Below, in pieces: positions 49,599 through 61,121 of a stretch of DNA of 64,000 nucleotides (position 1 is its first letter; each line of letters starts with the position of its first letter). The position numbers and the translations under genes were made by a program. The notes beneath the pieces are model-generated. The model was not told the DNA's origin, searched no databases, and saw nothing but the letters and a program-made list of their open reading frames with translations. Origin of the DNA: Sphagnum compactum (Eukaryota > Bryophyta > Sphagnopsida > Sphagnales); the NCBI GenBank assembly GCA_965153455.1, contig OZ234499.1:5838515-5902514 (forward strand), in the 5' to 3' direction.

Positions 49599-51486
49599 GC
49601 AAATGGATATGACCATTTTGACTGGTGTTTCCAACACACAGCGGGAAGTATGATCCCCTCTCTGCAAATGCATTAAATTCTGCAACTGACATTTCTAGCT
49701 CCCCCAGCTGGAGTTGAGAGAAAAATAGGCTACCTCACATCTGTACGTGTTAACGTTGGCCATGTGCTGGACTGTAGTTCCTAATCCAGTTCCCCACCCC
49801 CTCCCAAAAATGAATTGCAATGCTTTTCCATGCACACATTGTATTGTAAAGAGATGTCCTTTTCGCACTTCTTCATGTGCAGCCCAAGGAAAGAGTCTAT
49901 GCTTGCCTTGCCAAGGATTGCACTGTAAAGAGAAGTTCAGAGAGAGAATTCTCATTTCACGTCAGAGAATTCAGAAATACACTGAAAAGTGAGTGAACCA
50001 ATTGGCACTCTCTGACGTTTAGGGGGTAATGTGTTGCAAGGGAAGAAAGAATGCATGGGACCGCAGGTTCTGCACCCATGTGCACTGCTCTGTTCACAAT
50101 GTGCGTCAAATGATTCATTGGAAAAAATGGGTTTTCATTCAGCCACAAAAATCACCAAGATTCTATGCAAGTCAGACTACTATACACGATTACTACAAGT
50201 TCCAATAGGTAGTGCTTGATCTTTGGGCTGTGGGATTTTTAAAAAAATCTTGAACCAAGTGAATAATGTAATATTTTTTCTCCAATTTTCAAGACAACCC
50301 ATTATTGGGTTGTGGGTTGTTCTAGTAAGAATTGATTTCTCAGCCAAAGCACCTTACCAGAGGGGGCAGACAAGTCAAGTAAGTGTCTGGTGGCTTAGCT
50401 CTTTGAAGGGACAATGAGTTTTTTAATATTTTGGCAGCCTGAAATTCCCACTTCCCTAGATGCTTGCCATCCAGTCTGAACATTGAATCTTATTACTGTA
50501 CAACTCCACGGAGAATTGGTGTTGCCATCAATACAATTGAAGGGCTGTGGGATGTTCCAAATTTGTTCAGTGTGCCTATAATTAGTTTGGGTTTTCCATC
50601 CCATGCAAGTTGAAATTCACTGTATCTTTTCAAATTTATGGGTAATTTGTATGGAAATTTTCTCAATGTGAAGAGTAATATGTTGGAGCATGTGCTTCAA
50701 TTCACATCCAACCAAATGCGGAAAATGTAGGTCCTCAATGATCTCAAAACCCCAAAAAGACATTGTTTAACTCTTACTTAAACAGTATTTCATGAAAGAA
50801 GCAGTTAGCTATTTGGAATTTGTAGACGTTCAAAACATTCCTCAAATGGATAAACAAAGGAATAGGCATTTTGTAGAGGTTGAAGAGGCTTTATTTTTTG
50901 TTCTTCTTCTTCTTGCCATGAGAGCTCTTATGCAGTTGTGACGTATTTGTGCAATGTCATATGCCCTAACTGGTTCAAAAAGTTGTTTGCTTTGCCTAGG
51001 GGCAAGGGCAAGATTATTTGTTTTTTTTCTAGTGGACCACCAAGAAGAGAAATTTCCAAACTGTTATGTCCATAATAAGACAAGTAGAATTTCATGAATC
51101 TTTTGATGGCATTCATTTAGGAAAAGTAAGGGTTACCCATTGGTCAAATTTATCCCCTAGTGTCATCCCAAGCATGAGCAATTCAAGAACTCTTTTGCAA
51201 TTGACTTGGTAGAAGGCTTTGTCATGCTAAAGCTCCAGGGAGAGTAGCTGTTGTCCTAAGCACTTGGCCCTTGACCTTGTCTTTTGTTGTTGATGTTGGG
51301 AGAAAGCTTTTCATGTGAAATATGTCAAAAAAGCACATAGAGTGAGCATGTTGTTTGTCCTCTTGTCCCAAGCTCACAAATTGGCATCGCATTATCTAGT
51401 GAACTTTAGCAAAGGGCTTGTCATATTAAAACACCTTGTGGTATTCTCCCTAACTATCACATTATAAGTTGTTCTATAAAAACATA
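49599..51486. other. Intergenic; no gene seen
   Basis: Short frames on both strands (49695-49992) overlap each other and show no motif. No repeats of note before the Helitron end at 51487. Confidence 0.45.
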
Positions 51487-52548
51487 CTAGTTTGAACCCC
51501 GTGCCTAATGCACAGGTGTGTTATTTCAACAATGTTTGGTTCATGTTTTAGTTTTTTTTAAAAACTTTTATCTTTTTTATTTTTTATTTTTATGTGTTTT
51601 CTGTTTTTATTATTATTTTGTAAAATAAAAATAAAGTGTTTCTTTTTCACTTTTGTATTTTTGTTTATTTGGATGCAAGTTTGAAGTTTGAAGAAAGAAG
51701 ACACACCTCATTCTTTTTCAAGTAGGGTTTTTCTTCATTATTACAAGTTTTATTTTTTCTTATTTCCTACTCTTTATTTGGTTTCTTCTTTTTTGTAATT
51801 TTTTTTCTTTAAAATGATTTTACTGTATTTCCCTTTCCTTGTTTCATTTGTTTCCATTCCTTTTTTATAGTTTTTGTGTTTTACTTTTTTGTTTATGTTT
51901 GTTTCATGTTTTAATTTTTTCTATTCTTATTTTGTCTATCTTCATTTTTAAAACATTTATGCGTTTATTTATTTATTTAGTTTCTATTTTCTTTTCCAAA
52001 AAATATTCTAGTTTTTCTAATATGTTTTATAATAAAAATAATTTTTTGTTTGATTAGATGCAGGTTTGAAGTTTGGAAAAAGAAGACAAACCTCTTTTTT
52101 TTTTTTCAAGTATGTTTTTTTTTCTCTTTCTTTTGCTCTCTGTTTTGTTTCTTATTTTTTGTCATCTATTTTTTAATTTTCTTTTAAGATTATTTTACTG
52201 TATTTCCCTTTTTTGTTTCATGTTTAAGTGTTTACAAAAAGTTTCTAATTGTTAAAGTGTTTTTCTGTTTTTATTTTTTTTTCTAGTTTTTTCCCTTTTA
52301 AAAATATATATTTGTTCTGTTTGGATGGATGACGGGACGGATGACGGGATGGATGATGGACGGACGGACGGATGGAAAGTTTCATTTCATCCCGACGGCT
52401 ACATGGAAAGCTTCATTTCATCCCGAAGCTTCACGACCACGACGTTGCCGGGGGATGGACGGGTCAGATGATGAATGAAAAAAGCTTCATTTCATCACGA
52501 CCACGCCAACGACCACGCCTGACGACCACGATGCCCTTTACATTATGT
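51487..52548 (-). mobile_element. Non-autonomous Helitron, copy C (~1.06 kb)
   Basis: On the minus strand it ends GTTCAAACTAG followed by T, with hairpin arms at 51498-51504 and 51510-51516. Its 5' end (minus strand) reads TTACATAATGTAAAGGGC, close to copies A and B; the exact limit is uncertain by a few bases. The interior holds a degenerate GGATGGATGAC/GGACGGAC minisatellite (~52323-52376) and repeated motifs around AGCTTCATTTCATC. Short T-rich reading frames inside are not genes. Confidence 0.85.
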
Positions 52549-53979
52549 AATGAGTTTCCAGTGTTGAATGGGTATCTGAAATGGCACCAAATAACTGGCG
52601 GTTATCAAGGTGGTTAGAAAAAAATTCAAATAACCAAGCAACACTGGTATTTCCACAGGTCAAGAATCTAACCCTCATAGGACAGAAAATACCTGTGTTT
52701 AGACTTCTGACATTGGCAACTGAACCAACTTTCCTGGTGGGTTAAAAAAGATGCAGGTTGTGAAATGACAATGCATCTTGGACCACTTAAGAAGGGGATG
52801 TCTTAGCATAAGGGGGAGCTAGGGAGTAGCCCCCATGTGACACAGTTGATGTGAACTTGATTACAATTTCATAAACATTGCATGTAACATGGATATTGAT
52901 CTGGTTCCATGAGAGTTGAGGTGGCTGTTGATGAGCATTAAAGTGCTTCTAAGTGGTCCAATCTAGTTCTTTGATTGCACATATTTGGTCGAATTCATTG
53001 TGAATTAAGGTGGTGCATGTGCCATTACCTAATGTCAAATCATCATTCTTATGTAACATATGCCACAATAAACACCACATTTCGCACATTGTAATGGAAG
53101 AAGTCACAAAGAAGTCTACCTCACACATGTGTCATGAGTCACAACTTTTTGTGTGAGAAAAAAGCAAATTTTTCTTGTAATGTAAATTTTATCGCAGTGA
53201 AAACTTTGCAATGATTGTAGGAGTGTTTGTCAATAGTCAGATTCGGTAAGCTACTTGGTCAGTCAAATGTTTGAATTGCCCTTGGAACTTTGGATGAGCA
53301 GCATTGTAAAGGACTTCATTGTGTAAGTGCCCATAAGTTGTGTCAACCAAAATATAACCAGAAACACTGGACTTTTTTTTCATGATAGCAAAATTTTGTG
53401 TTGTTGAAAACAAACATAAATCCATTTTCAAAAGTGGACCATATTCTCTACACATGGCATTGGTAATATTCTCATTGAACTAAAAAGCTAAAATCTATTT
53501 TTCATACTCACCGTGTTATATGACAATGTTTCAACTTTGCACCTTTTGCATGCCAAACAGAATCCATAACCACATAGGACCAACTAGTGAGGTAGAGCAT
53601 TCATTTTGATTTCCTTATTGATCTCAAGAATGCAACAAATTGATCAAGTAAGGAGACGTTACTTAAACAATTAAGACAATATGAATGTAATGTCCAGAAC
53701 TGACAAAAGAAAAAGAGGACAGAAACACAAGTGGAAGTCATTTCAACATTCATAGTATGTAGTATGTACTATTGTTGTGTTGAAAGCAAGGTGGTGATTC
53801 AATATCCCATATAAAACCTTGAAGTAAAACATGGATTTAGGTTTAAAAATATGGGGATGGATGAACCACCCATGAAATGTAGGAATGTCACCATATAGAA
53901 CCCACTTTTGAAGAGTATTGAAATCTTCTTCTGGTTATTTCATGGCCACAATGGCTTCCATGGTTGGAAATAAATGAGA
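52549..53979. other. Intergenic and probable KAS 3' UTR
   Basis: The 3' UTR of the minus-strand KAS gene is expected in the last few hundred bases (toward 53979). A 72-codon minus-strand frame at 53237-53455 has no recognisable motif. No other gene seen. Confidence 0.45.
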
Positions 53980-56900
53980 CTAAGGTGGGGAGGAGAACAC
54001 AAGCGATGCATTTGTGCCACCAAAGCCAAATGAGTTTGTTAACACAGCCCTAATAGGCATAGGTCTGGGGCTAATGAGGGGAGAAAAGCGGTCATGAAAA
54101 ATTGGATCAGGCTGTTGCACATTCAATGTCGGCGGTGCTACACCCTGCACCTTCTACAGTGTTAGTTTCCCAAACCCAACATGCCACCTGGTGTCCCACA
54201 TGCAATCCCACATTGCACACTTGAGAAAGGAAAAGGACTGAATGACTTATAGCTTGCACCAGAGCAAAGATCTGTAGGTAGAGGAAATGTCAAGAGAGCA
54301 ATGCGACAGACAACGTACATGATGAAGAGCTAAGATGGCAAAAATAGCCTCAACAGCGCCTGCTGCTCCTAGCAAATGACCTGTTGCACCCTGCCAAATA
54401 AAAGAGATACATCTTCAGCATTCACTCTCCACATCTGACAGATATTTGCTGGCTCAAATGCACATCTTGAAGTGGGTACTTCAATTTTGGCTGAAACCTT
54501 AAACCCAACTACCAATCTAACGTAATTGCTGATTATGATCGAGACCAAACCTTAGTAGATGAGAAGGCTAAGCAACCACAGCTTGCATGTTCTTTGAACA
54601 CAGCTTGTATTGCTCTGGCCTCCACAACATCACCTGAGGAGGCATGCAAGAGGTCAGTCATAAAAAGGAGCAGAGACTTCATAAAGCAGAGATTCAAGCT
54701 TCACAGGGGGACTAAACCCCACCATGCTCATCATAACTTCACCAGAGATAGGTTAATTGGCATAGGCCCAGAGACCTAGTGGTGTTGATGTAGCATGTGC
54801 ATTGATATAGTCAATCTCCTCCGGTTGCAACCCAGCCTGCACAGCCCAAAACCCTCTTTTTCAGACTTGCATCATTACTCCAAGAGCTCAAGATACACAA
54901 ATGCCACACACTGAACAAATTCAGAGAAGGAGGAGCCTGGGAGGGACCTGTGTCACATATCACATTGAGCTGAACCCTAGGCATAGAAAACACAGTTCAA
55001 CCAACCTGCTGTAGAGCACGTGTCATAGCAAGAATTGCACCCCGACCCTCACTTGATGGCTGTGTGATGTGGTATGCATCCCCTGTCCAGCCAATGACAT
55101 CCATAATTTCTGTCCTTCGCCACACACTTCAAGGTTTGCAGCAAATCATAGACTGAGATTCAACAAAGATAATCTGGCTGAATTTGAAGAAAATTGCCAG
55201 TGTGGACAAACTTGCAGGTGAGTCTCACCTGACATGCCATAACCCCTCACTTCTGCATAGATTTTGGCTCCCCTTTCCATTGCATGTTCATACTCCTGCA
55301 AGACAGCATAACACTGGACCTGAAAGAGTAGCAAGCCTGCATAATACAGGATTTTTCTCAACAGAAGTTCAGTGACCAACTATGCACCTTAGGCACACTT
55401 TACCAACTGGATCAATGATGATACCTACTGGATACAATCTCATAAGTAAAATGTTTATCAAAATTAGCAACATCTCACCTCTAATACAATAACCCCCGCA
55501 CCCTCTCCCATTCTGCATCCAATAAAAGAAGGTCAAGATTCAGCACATAAAACTCCACCATCGCCCTCTCTGAAACACATTGAACTGCTCAAATGCTCAA
55601 ACTGCCAGGGATGCCTAAGGAAAAAATACATACACAAAGCCATCTCGATCCTTATCAAATGGTCTGGATGATCTTTCAGGATCATTGTTGAACTTCGTGC
55701 TCAATGCCCTAGCCCTGCCAAAACACAGAAGCAGGCATCGCTGTGTAAGTGTGTATTCTCAAATTTTGACCTTATTCTGTTGTGCTACAGGATGAATGAA
55801 TGAATGAAAGGCCTGAAAGGGAGCCTTGACCCAAAACTCTTCACATGTCTCAAGATGGAAGTCCAATTGAACTAGGGAAACAAGAAGAAAAACCAACCTG
55901 CAGAATCCTGCAATGGACAGGGTATCAATGCTTGCTTCTGTACCTCCTGCCACCATAACATCTGCATCTCCAAACCGTATCATACGTGCTGCATCCCCTA
56001 CTGAGTGCGCTCCACTTGCACATGCTGTCACTGCAGCATGGTTTGGACCCTGTGTTCAAAACTATTTTATTATGCAGCCAGCAAATCAACCACCCAGTTT
56101 GGAAACCTGCCCCCCTGCACGCACCGTATCCTTATGTCACCCCATAGCATCCAGTCATGACAGAGAAAGTGTAAGGGAATCCAACCTTGAAGCCATAGTG
56201 GATGCTCACATGCCCAGCAGCCATGTTGATAAGAATGCGCGGGATAAAGAACGGGCTTAACCGCCGGAGACGCTATCACAAATCTCACCACCCAAAAGAG
56301 CAGATCAGAATAGGACTCACCTCTCAACCTTCCCTCCCTGACACCCAATGTACTCACAGAAGTGCTGACCTGCTCTCTAACCAACTGTGCAGCTTCAAGC
56401 ATATCACTAATGCAGCCAATTCCCCCGCCAATTGCTACACCCTGTCAACACAATCCACCTACTCATCATTCCAACTGTTCACTGACAGCTACACAATACA
56501 ACAGGATTAAAGGTTTGTCGGGAGTAGAAAGGGATGAATGATTGTTGATTTCTTACATATCCAAAATAAGAGAAATGGGTTAATCCAAAGTCAAAACACA
56601 CAGTAGCTAGATCCTCAACTTCTTAACCATGCTTGTGTGTCACAATGCAAAACTGGCACAAGATCAGCACAGTAGGCAGTGAAAGAAACATAGCATGCAT
56701 GAACAGGAAGTTTAAAGCTCGCCAGAGCCATAATTCAGAACAAGTAGAAAATATGATACAAACTGGGGAACTCAAAGCTCATGCCTCCAGTAAGAGAAGC
56801 AAGTACCGTATGTTCAAGTCCTGAGGGTTCTTGTGGATGCCAATTTGCATCTGTCAGTGCTTCCTCAGCAGCACAAAGTGCATATGTAATGAAGTGTGGA

Positions 56901-58309
56901 GCCACCAGATTCTGCAATGACATCAGCGTTTTGTTGAGTACCCCCAAGAGAGCAACATCTGTATCCTGTCACATTCACAAAGCAGATGACAAAGCTCAAA
57001 CGTGGAGCTCTAAAAGATCCAAATGCAGACCTGCCACTGGGAATCATCAAAGGCACCAGGGGAAGTCCCATGCAACACAGGCGCTGCAACTTGTGAGGGC
57101 AGCATTTGTAGCAGTTTATCATCTGTCAATTTCAGATCTTGGACAGTCAGTGCCCGCACTCCAGTCTTGCCTGCAAGCAGTTGATCCCAGCTTGTTTGCA
57201 CACCTGTTCCTAGTGGTGTCACCAATCCCAAACCTGCCACAATCCCAACTCCCCCACTCCCTTCATGTCTCACATTTCCCACCTCAAAATGCACAGCTCC
57301 AAAGATGGAACACCCCACTGCAGCAGCACATCTTCTGACTTAGGGTTTAGGGTTTAAGTTGTGTGCATGGACAAAATCCATGAGAAATGTTCTCCGAGCT
57401 CAAGATTGCTGCAGAGACAACGAGAGATTATTCCCTTCATGTCTTGTATTCCCCACCTAAAAATGCACAGCCCCAAAGTTGCAACTCATGACCCCAGCAG
57501 TGCATCTTCTGATTTAGGGTTTAGGACTTAAGTTGTATGCATGGACAAAATCCATGAGAAATGTTCTCTGAGATCAAGATTGCTGCACAGAGGATGAGAG
57601 ATGACTCCCTTCATGTCTCGTATTTCCCACCTCAAAATGCACAGCTCCAAAGGTGAAACCCACCACCCCGCCAGTGCATCTTCTGATCTAGGGTTTAGGG
57701 TTTTAAGTGTTGTTTGTGTGGACAAAATCCATGAGAAATGATCTCCAAGCTCAAGACTGCTGCAGAGACGACGAGAGATTACACTCCCTTCATGTCTCGT
57801 ATTCCCCACCCCAAAATGCACAGCTCCAAAGGTGCAACCCACCACTCCGCCAGTGCATCTTCTGATCTAGGGTTTAGGGTTTTAAGTGTTTTTTTGTGGA
57901 CAAAATACATGAGAAATGATCTCCAAGCTCAAGATTGCTGCAGAGACGACGAGAGCTTACACTCCCTTCATGTCTCGTATTCCCCACCCCAAAATGCACA
58001 GCTCCAAAGGTGCACCCCCCCCCCCCCCTACCCCATCCCGGCAGTGCATCTTCCGATTTAGGGTTTAGGGTTTAAGTTGTGTGTGTGGGGACAAAATCCA
58101 TGACAAATGATCTCAAAACTCAAGATTGCTGCAGAGACGAAGAGAGATTGTAACCTACCTGTGACAACAACTCGTCGCTGCGGCTGTACAGGAGGAGGTC
58201 TGAAGCCGCCACCCGAACTGCTGCTACTGTAAGCTGAAGTGATGAACTTGTGCAGCATCTTGACAACACCCAAATTCTGTTTCCGCGTCCTCATCATCAC
58301 CATCTTCAT
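53980..58309 (-). CDS. Mitochondrial-type 3-oxoacyl-ACP synthase (KAS), 14 exons
   Basis: Condensing enzyme of type II fatty-acid synthesis: it extends acyl-ACP by two carbons using malonyl-ACP. The mitochondrial form feeds octanoyl-ACP to lipoate synthesis. Exons (high-low): 58309-58159, 57233-57031, 56911-56807, 56441-56370, 56272-56186, 56049-55898, 55714-55634, 55512-55479, 55295-55229, 55082-55006, 54836-54776, 54633-54551, 54390-54319, 54144-53980. All close in phase: 469 aa from the first in-frame ATG, or 452 aa from the Met at 58258, near the ~460 aa I recall for plant mtKAS. Seen: [15 protein letters not shown] start, TACASGAHS with nucleophile Cys216, NAHATSTP with His357, [14 protein letters not shown] with Lys391 and His396, and GFGGTN near the end. 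The basic, Ser-rich N-terminus looks like a mitochondrial presequence. Which start is used is uncertain. Confidence 0.95.
57250..58135. repeat. Five ~175-bp tandem repeats filling KAS intron 1
   Basis: The landmark CTTCATGTCT recurs at 57261, 57435, 57609, 57788 and 57966 (spacings 174, 174, 179, 178). Each unit has AAAATGCACAGC(T/C)CCAAA, a (TTTAGGG)-type telomere motif, GGACAAAATCCATGAGAAAT and AAGATTGCTGCAGAGACGA. The array spans almost the whole intron (57234-58158), stopping ~17 bp short of the 3' splice site and ~25 bp short of the 5' splice site. Confidence 0.9.
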
Positions 58310-59379
58310 TGGAAATTTGTTTTAGAAAACAATTTTCCCTCAACAACAACAACAATAACAACTCCACAGCCAGATGAATGCTGCGGATCATATTACCCAA
58401 AAAGCACCACCTTACTAGTTGCACATTATTATTGAGATCAAACTTTCTTGAAGATTTTAAACAAATGATTTCTTCTTACGCACAACAAATCTTCTGCTCC
58501 CAACAACAGCAATTTCTGGACACAGGATGTCTTTCAAAGTTGTCCAAGCAAAGTGGGATTGCTGCCACTGAAAGCAGAGTTCAGAATGTCAATCTTTTCA
58601 AAGGAGCTTAATGGGGGAGGAAATCTCATATTTTCCCCATAAATTTGAGATCTAGATTGTGTGAAAATCGATTGTTATCACATTTGTGAAAGTTGTCATG
58701 TTTGAGAATTGGTTTTTTTTTTTTATAATTAATTTAATACCTTGGATCAATTCTCATAATCCTAAAAACAATTTAAAAAAAAACTTGGTTACTCAAGGTG
58801 TTGGGAAGAATCAAAATCAACAATTTTCATACAAACAAAGAAAATTGCCCAACATTGGACATGACAAACATGTGATTATAAGATAAGATGGATTATTTTT
58901 TGTGTCGCAATATAAGATTTTGTTGAATGTTATGCATTAACATGTCATAAAATCATCATTATGTCAAATTACAACATTTATTCTTCAAATATATAATAAT
59001 GGACTTTTGAAGTTGAAAATATGAACTAATATTTTTTCTATGTTTTTATATAAATATACTTTTGTTTAAGATATCTTATAAGGGCTCAATATATGATATA
59101 TATATGCAAAAATATTGTTAAAAACAACTTAACCCAAAAAAAGTGATAAAGTTTTCAATGTTTTAAAACGGACCCAAATATTTCCAAAAGTTCATATATC
59201 ATAATCATCTATTGATGGAATTTAATTTTGTCTCTTTTAACATGTATGTTAAAAAGTCATATAGTTATGAGATTATTTACATAATTTTTATTAGTTCATT
59301 AACCATATTTAATCTCCTGGCAATGATATCATAGTAAATTACAATTTTCAAATGGACTTTTTACTCGTCCAAATTGGTG
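58310..59379. other. Intergenic, KAS upstream region then AT-rich DNA
   Basis: Just upstream of KAS (58310-58620) the base composition is mixed and probably holds the promoter and 5' UTR, with an in-frame TAA stop 15 nt before the first ATG. From 58.65 kb the sequence is AT-rich without genes. Confidence 0.45.
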
Positions 59380-59399
59380 CACCTTATTTTTCAATCACC

Positions 59400-59965
59400 A
59401 AGACCTACATTTTTCAAGTTTTCAGACCCTAAAATTAGACTTCACAAACTTGAAACCTTCAAATTGGAAACCCCATACCCTAAAATTGGACATGGAAAAC
59501 CTGAAACCTTGAAACAAAACATCCTAGACCTTGAAATTAAACATGGTAGACCTAAAATCCTTCAAATTAAACACCCCATACTTGAAAATTGGACATTATA
59601 AACCTGAAACCTTTAACCCTAGACCATGAAATTAGACATGTCAAACATAAAATCCCACGAATTAAACTACCCCTATCTTACAATTGGACATGAAAAACCT
59701 AAAATCCATCAATTTGAACATCCCAAACCCTCAAATTGGACATGATAAACTTGGAATCCCACAGATTGAACACTCTAGACCTTGAAATTAGACACGGCAA
59801 ACTTATAATCTTCAAATTGGACACCCTAGACCTTAGATTTGGACATGGTAGACCTTAAACATTTAATTTGGACACCCTAGACCTTGAAATTAAACATGAC
59901 AAACTTAGAATCACTCAAATTAAATATCATATACCTTCAAATTCAACATGACAAACCTATAATCA
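59400..59965. repeat. Degenerate ~50-52-bp minisatellite, about 11 units
   Basis: Units follow the pattern CCTAGACCTTGAAATTAGAC, then ATG..AAACCTAAAATCC..CAAATTGAACACC. The CCTAGACC landmark falls near 59523, 59774, 59825 and 59876, i.e. multiples of ~51 bp. Units differ by many substitutions. A 75-codon frame through it (59374-59601) is repeat read-through. Confidence 0.8.
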
Positions 59966-60890
59966 ATTTCTAATGGAAAAACATATGACTTAAAAAAAAA
60001 GGGACAACATATGACAACCCATTCATGTTTGAATACCATCAAAATTCTTCATGAACATGCCCATTTCATCATTGGAATGTTACAAAAAGAAAAATCACAT
60101 GGAAAATTTTCCAAACCTTCATATGGGCCTTTGCACTATTACACTCACAAACAATAATCAATTAGAAAAAAATTGGTAGAATTAACAAATAATGAAATCA
60201 ACACAAATTTTAAACAAAACAACCAAGAAAAATTTCAAAACATATTTATTTATTTTTCAAAAAACCCTTTGTCTTCCATGAACTTCTTGTTTTATTTAAT
60301 TATAATATTTTGAGATGTCAAAAAGTCACTAAAGTTTTTAGGGTTCAAATCACACCCAACATTAACATCAACAAGCCATTTTTTTATGATGAACATCAAG
60401 GGATCCAAATTCTTAATTTCCAACCTATATCATCATAAATTTATAATACTTTTGCACTCCACTATCACAACCAATATCAAAAATTTATTTTATTATTGAT
60501 ATCATTTGACAAATATGTTCAGGTGCATCAAAAGCTCATATTATTAAAAAAAAAAAAGGGTTTTATTTGAACAAAGCATTTTTAAAAGTACATTTCAAAA
60601 TTTGGATATGCAAGAAGATGTGAATGAAAATCGAGTTTATAATTTTGCATGAACAATCTTTATTATTACAACATGAAGGTGTGATGAGGTGACTAAAGCC
60701 CTTAATTAGTTTGCAATTGTGAATGTGAGGAGGGTTCAATTTCTTATTGCAACATCTCATTCTTGCAATGGGGCCCCATTGTGTGGGAGGGATATTATCC
60801 CTACCCTTTGAAAAGTGAGAGGGATCTTACACCTATGAATAGGCATAAGACCCCTCCCTACTAAGTGTAAGAATACTCCCCCTCATGTAG
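59966..60890. other. Intergenic, AT-rich; no gene seen
   Basis: Nothing recognisable apart from a short poly-A run at 60544-60556 and a partly self-complementary GGGAGGGAT..ATCCCTACCC patch near 60785-60806. Confidence 0.45.
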
Positions 60891-60914
60891 AAGCAATGAA
60901 AGGGGGTGGATGGG

Positions 60915-60976
60915 TAGGGTTTAGGGTTTAAGGTCAGATTCTACCCTAGTTAGTTTATCTGTCTGTTTAGGGTTTT
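60915..60976 (+). promoter_or_regulatory. Telo-box motifs upstream of the 263-aa gene
   Basis: TAGGGTTTAGGGTTTA at 60915-60930 and TTTAGGGTTTT at 60966-60976 lie 145-205 bp before the start codon. Telo-boxes are common in promoters or 5' UTRs of plant housekeeping genes. Function here is inferred. Confidence 0.45.
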
Positions 60977-61121
60977 GCGTCCTTTGTCTCTTCTCCTTCT
61001 GTCAGGAATTGCTCATTTGTTTCTCTCGACTGTTGTCGTTGGGTGCTCTGTGTTTTGCTACAGTGATTGCTTTTTATCATGTGACTGGTGCCGCGGAACT
61101 GAAAGTGGAGTGTAGCCAGAA

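Noticed and set aside
51839-52255. Phe/Leu-rich open frames resembling membrane proteins
   Set aside because: They lie inside the T-rich body of Helitron copy C, with counterparts in copy A on the opposite strand; a composition artefact.
56781-57338. 185-codon plus-strand open frame
   Set aside because: It runs antisense to KAS exons 2 and 3 and the intron between them; the minus-strand exons carry clear KAS motifs.
57340-58080. TTTAGGG runs as a possible telomere end
   Set aside because: Only two motifs per ~175-bp unit, inside an intron of an intact gene; this is interstitial, not a chromosome end.
57250-58135. Regularly spaced repeats as a CRISPR array
   Set aside because: Units are ~175 bp and repeat along their whole length with no unique spacers, in a plant nuclear intron.
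59374-59601. 75-codon frame with repeated KLET/PKI phrases
   Set aside because: Read-through of the ~51-bp minisatellite.
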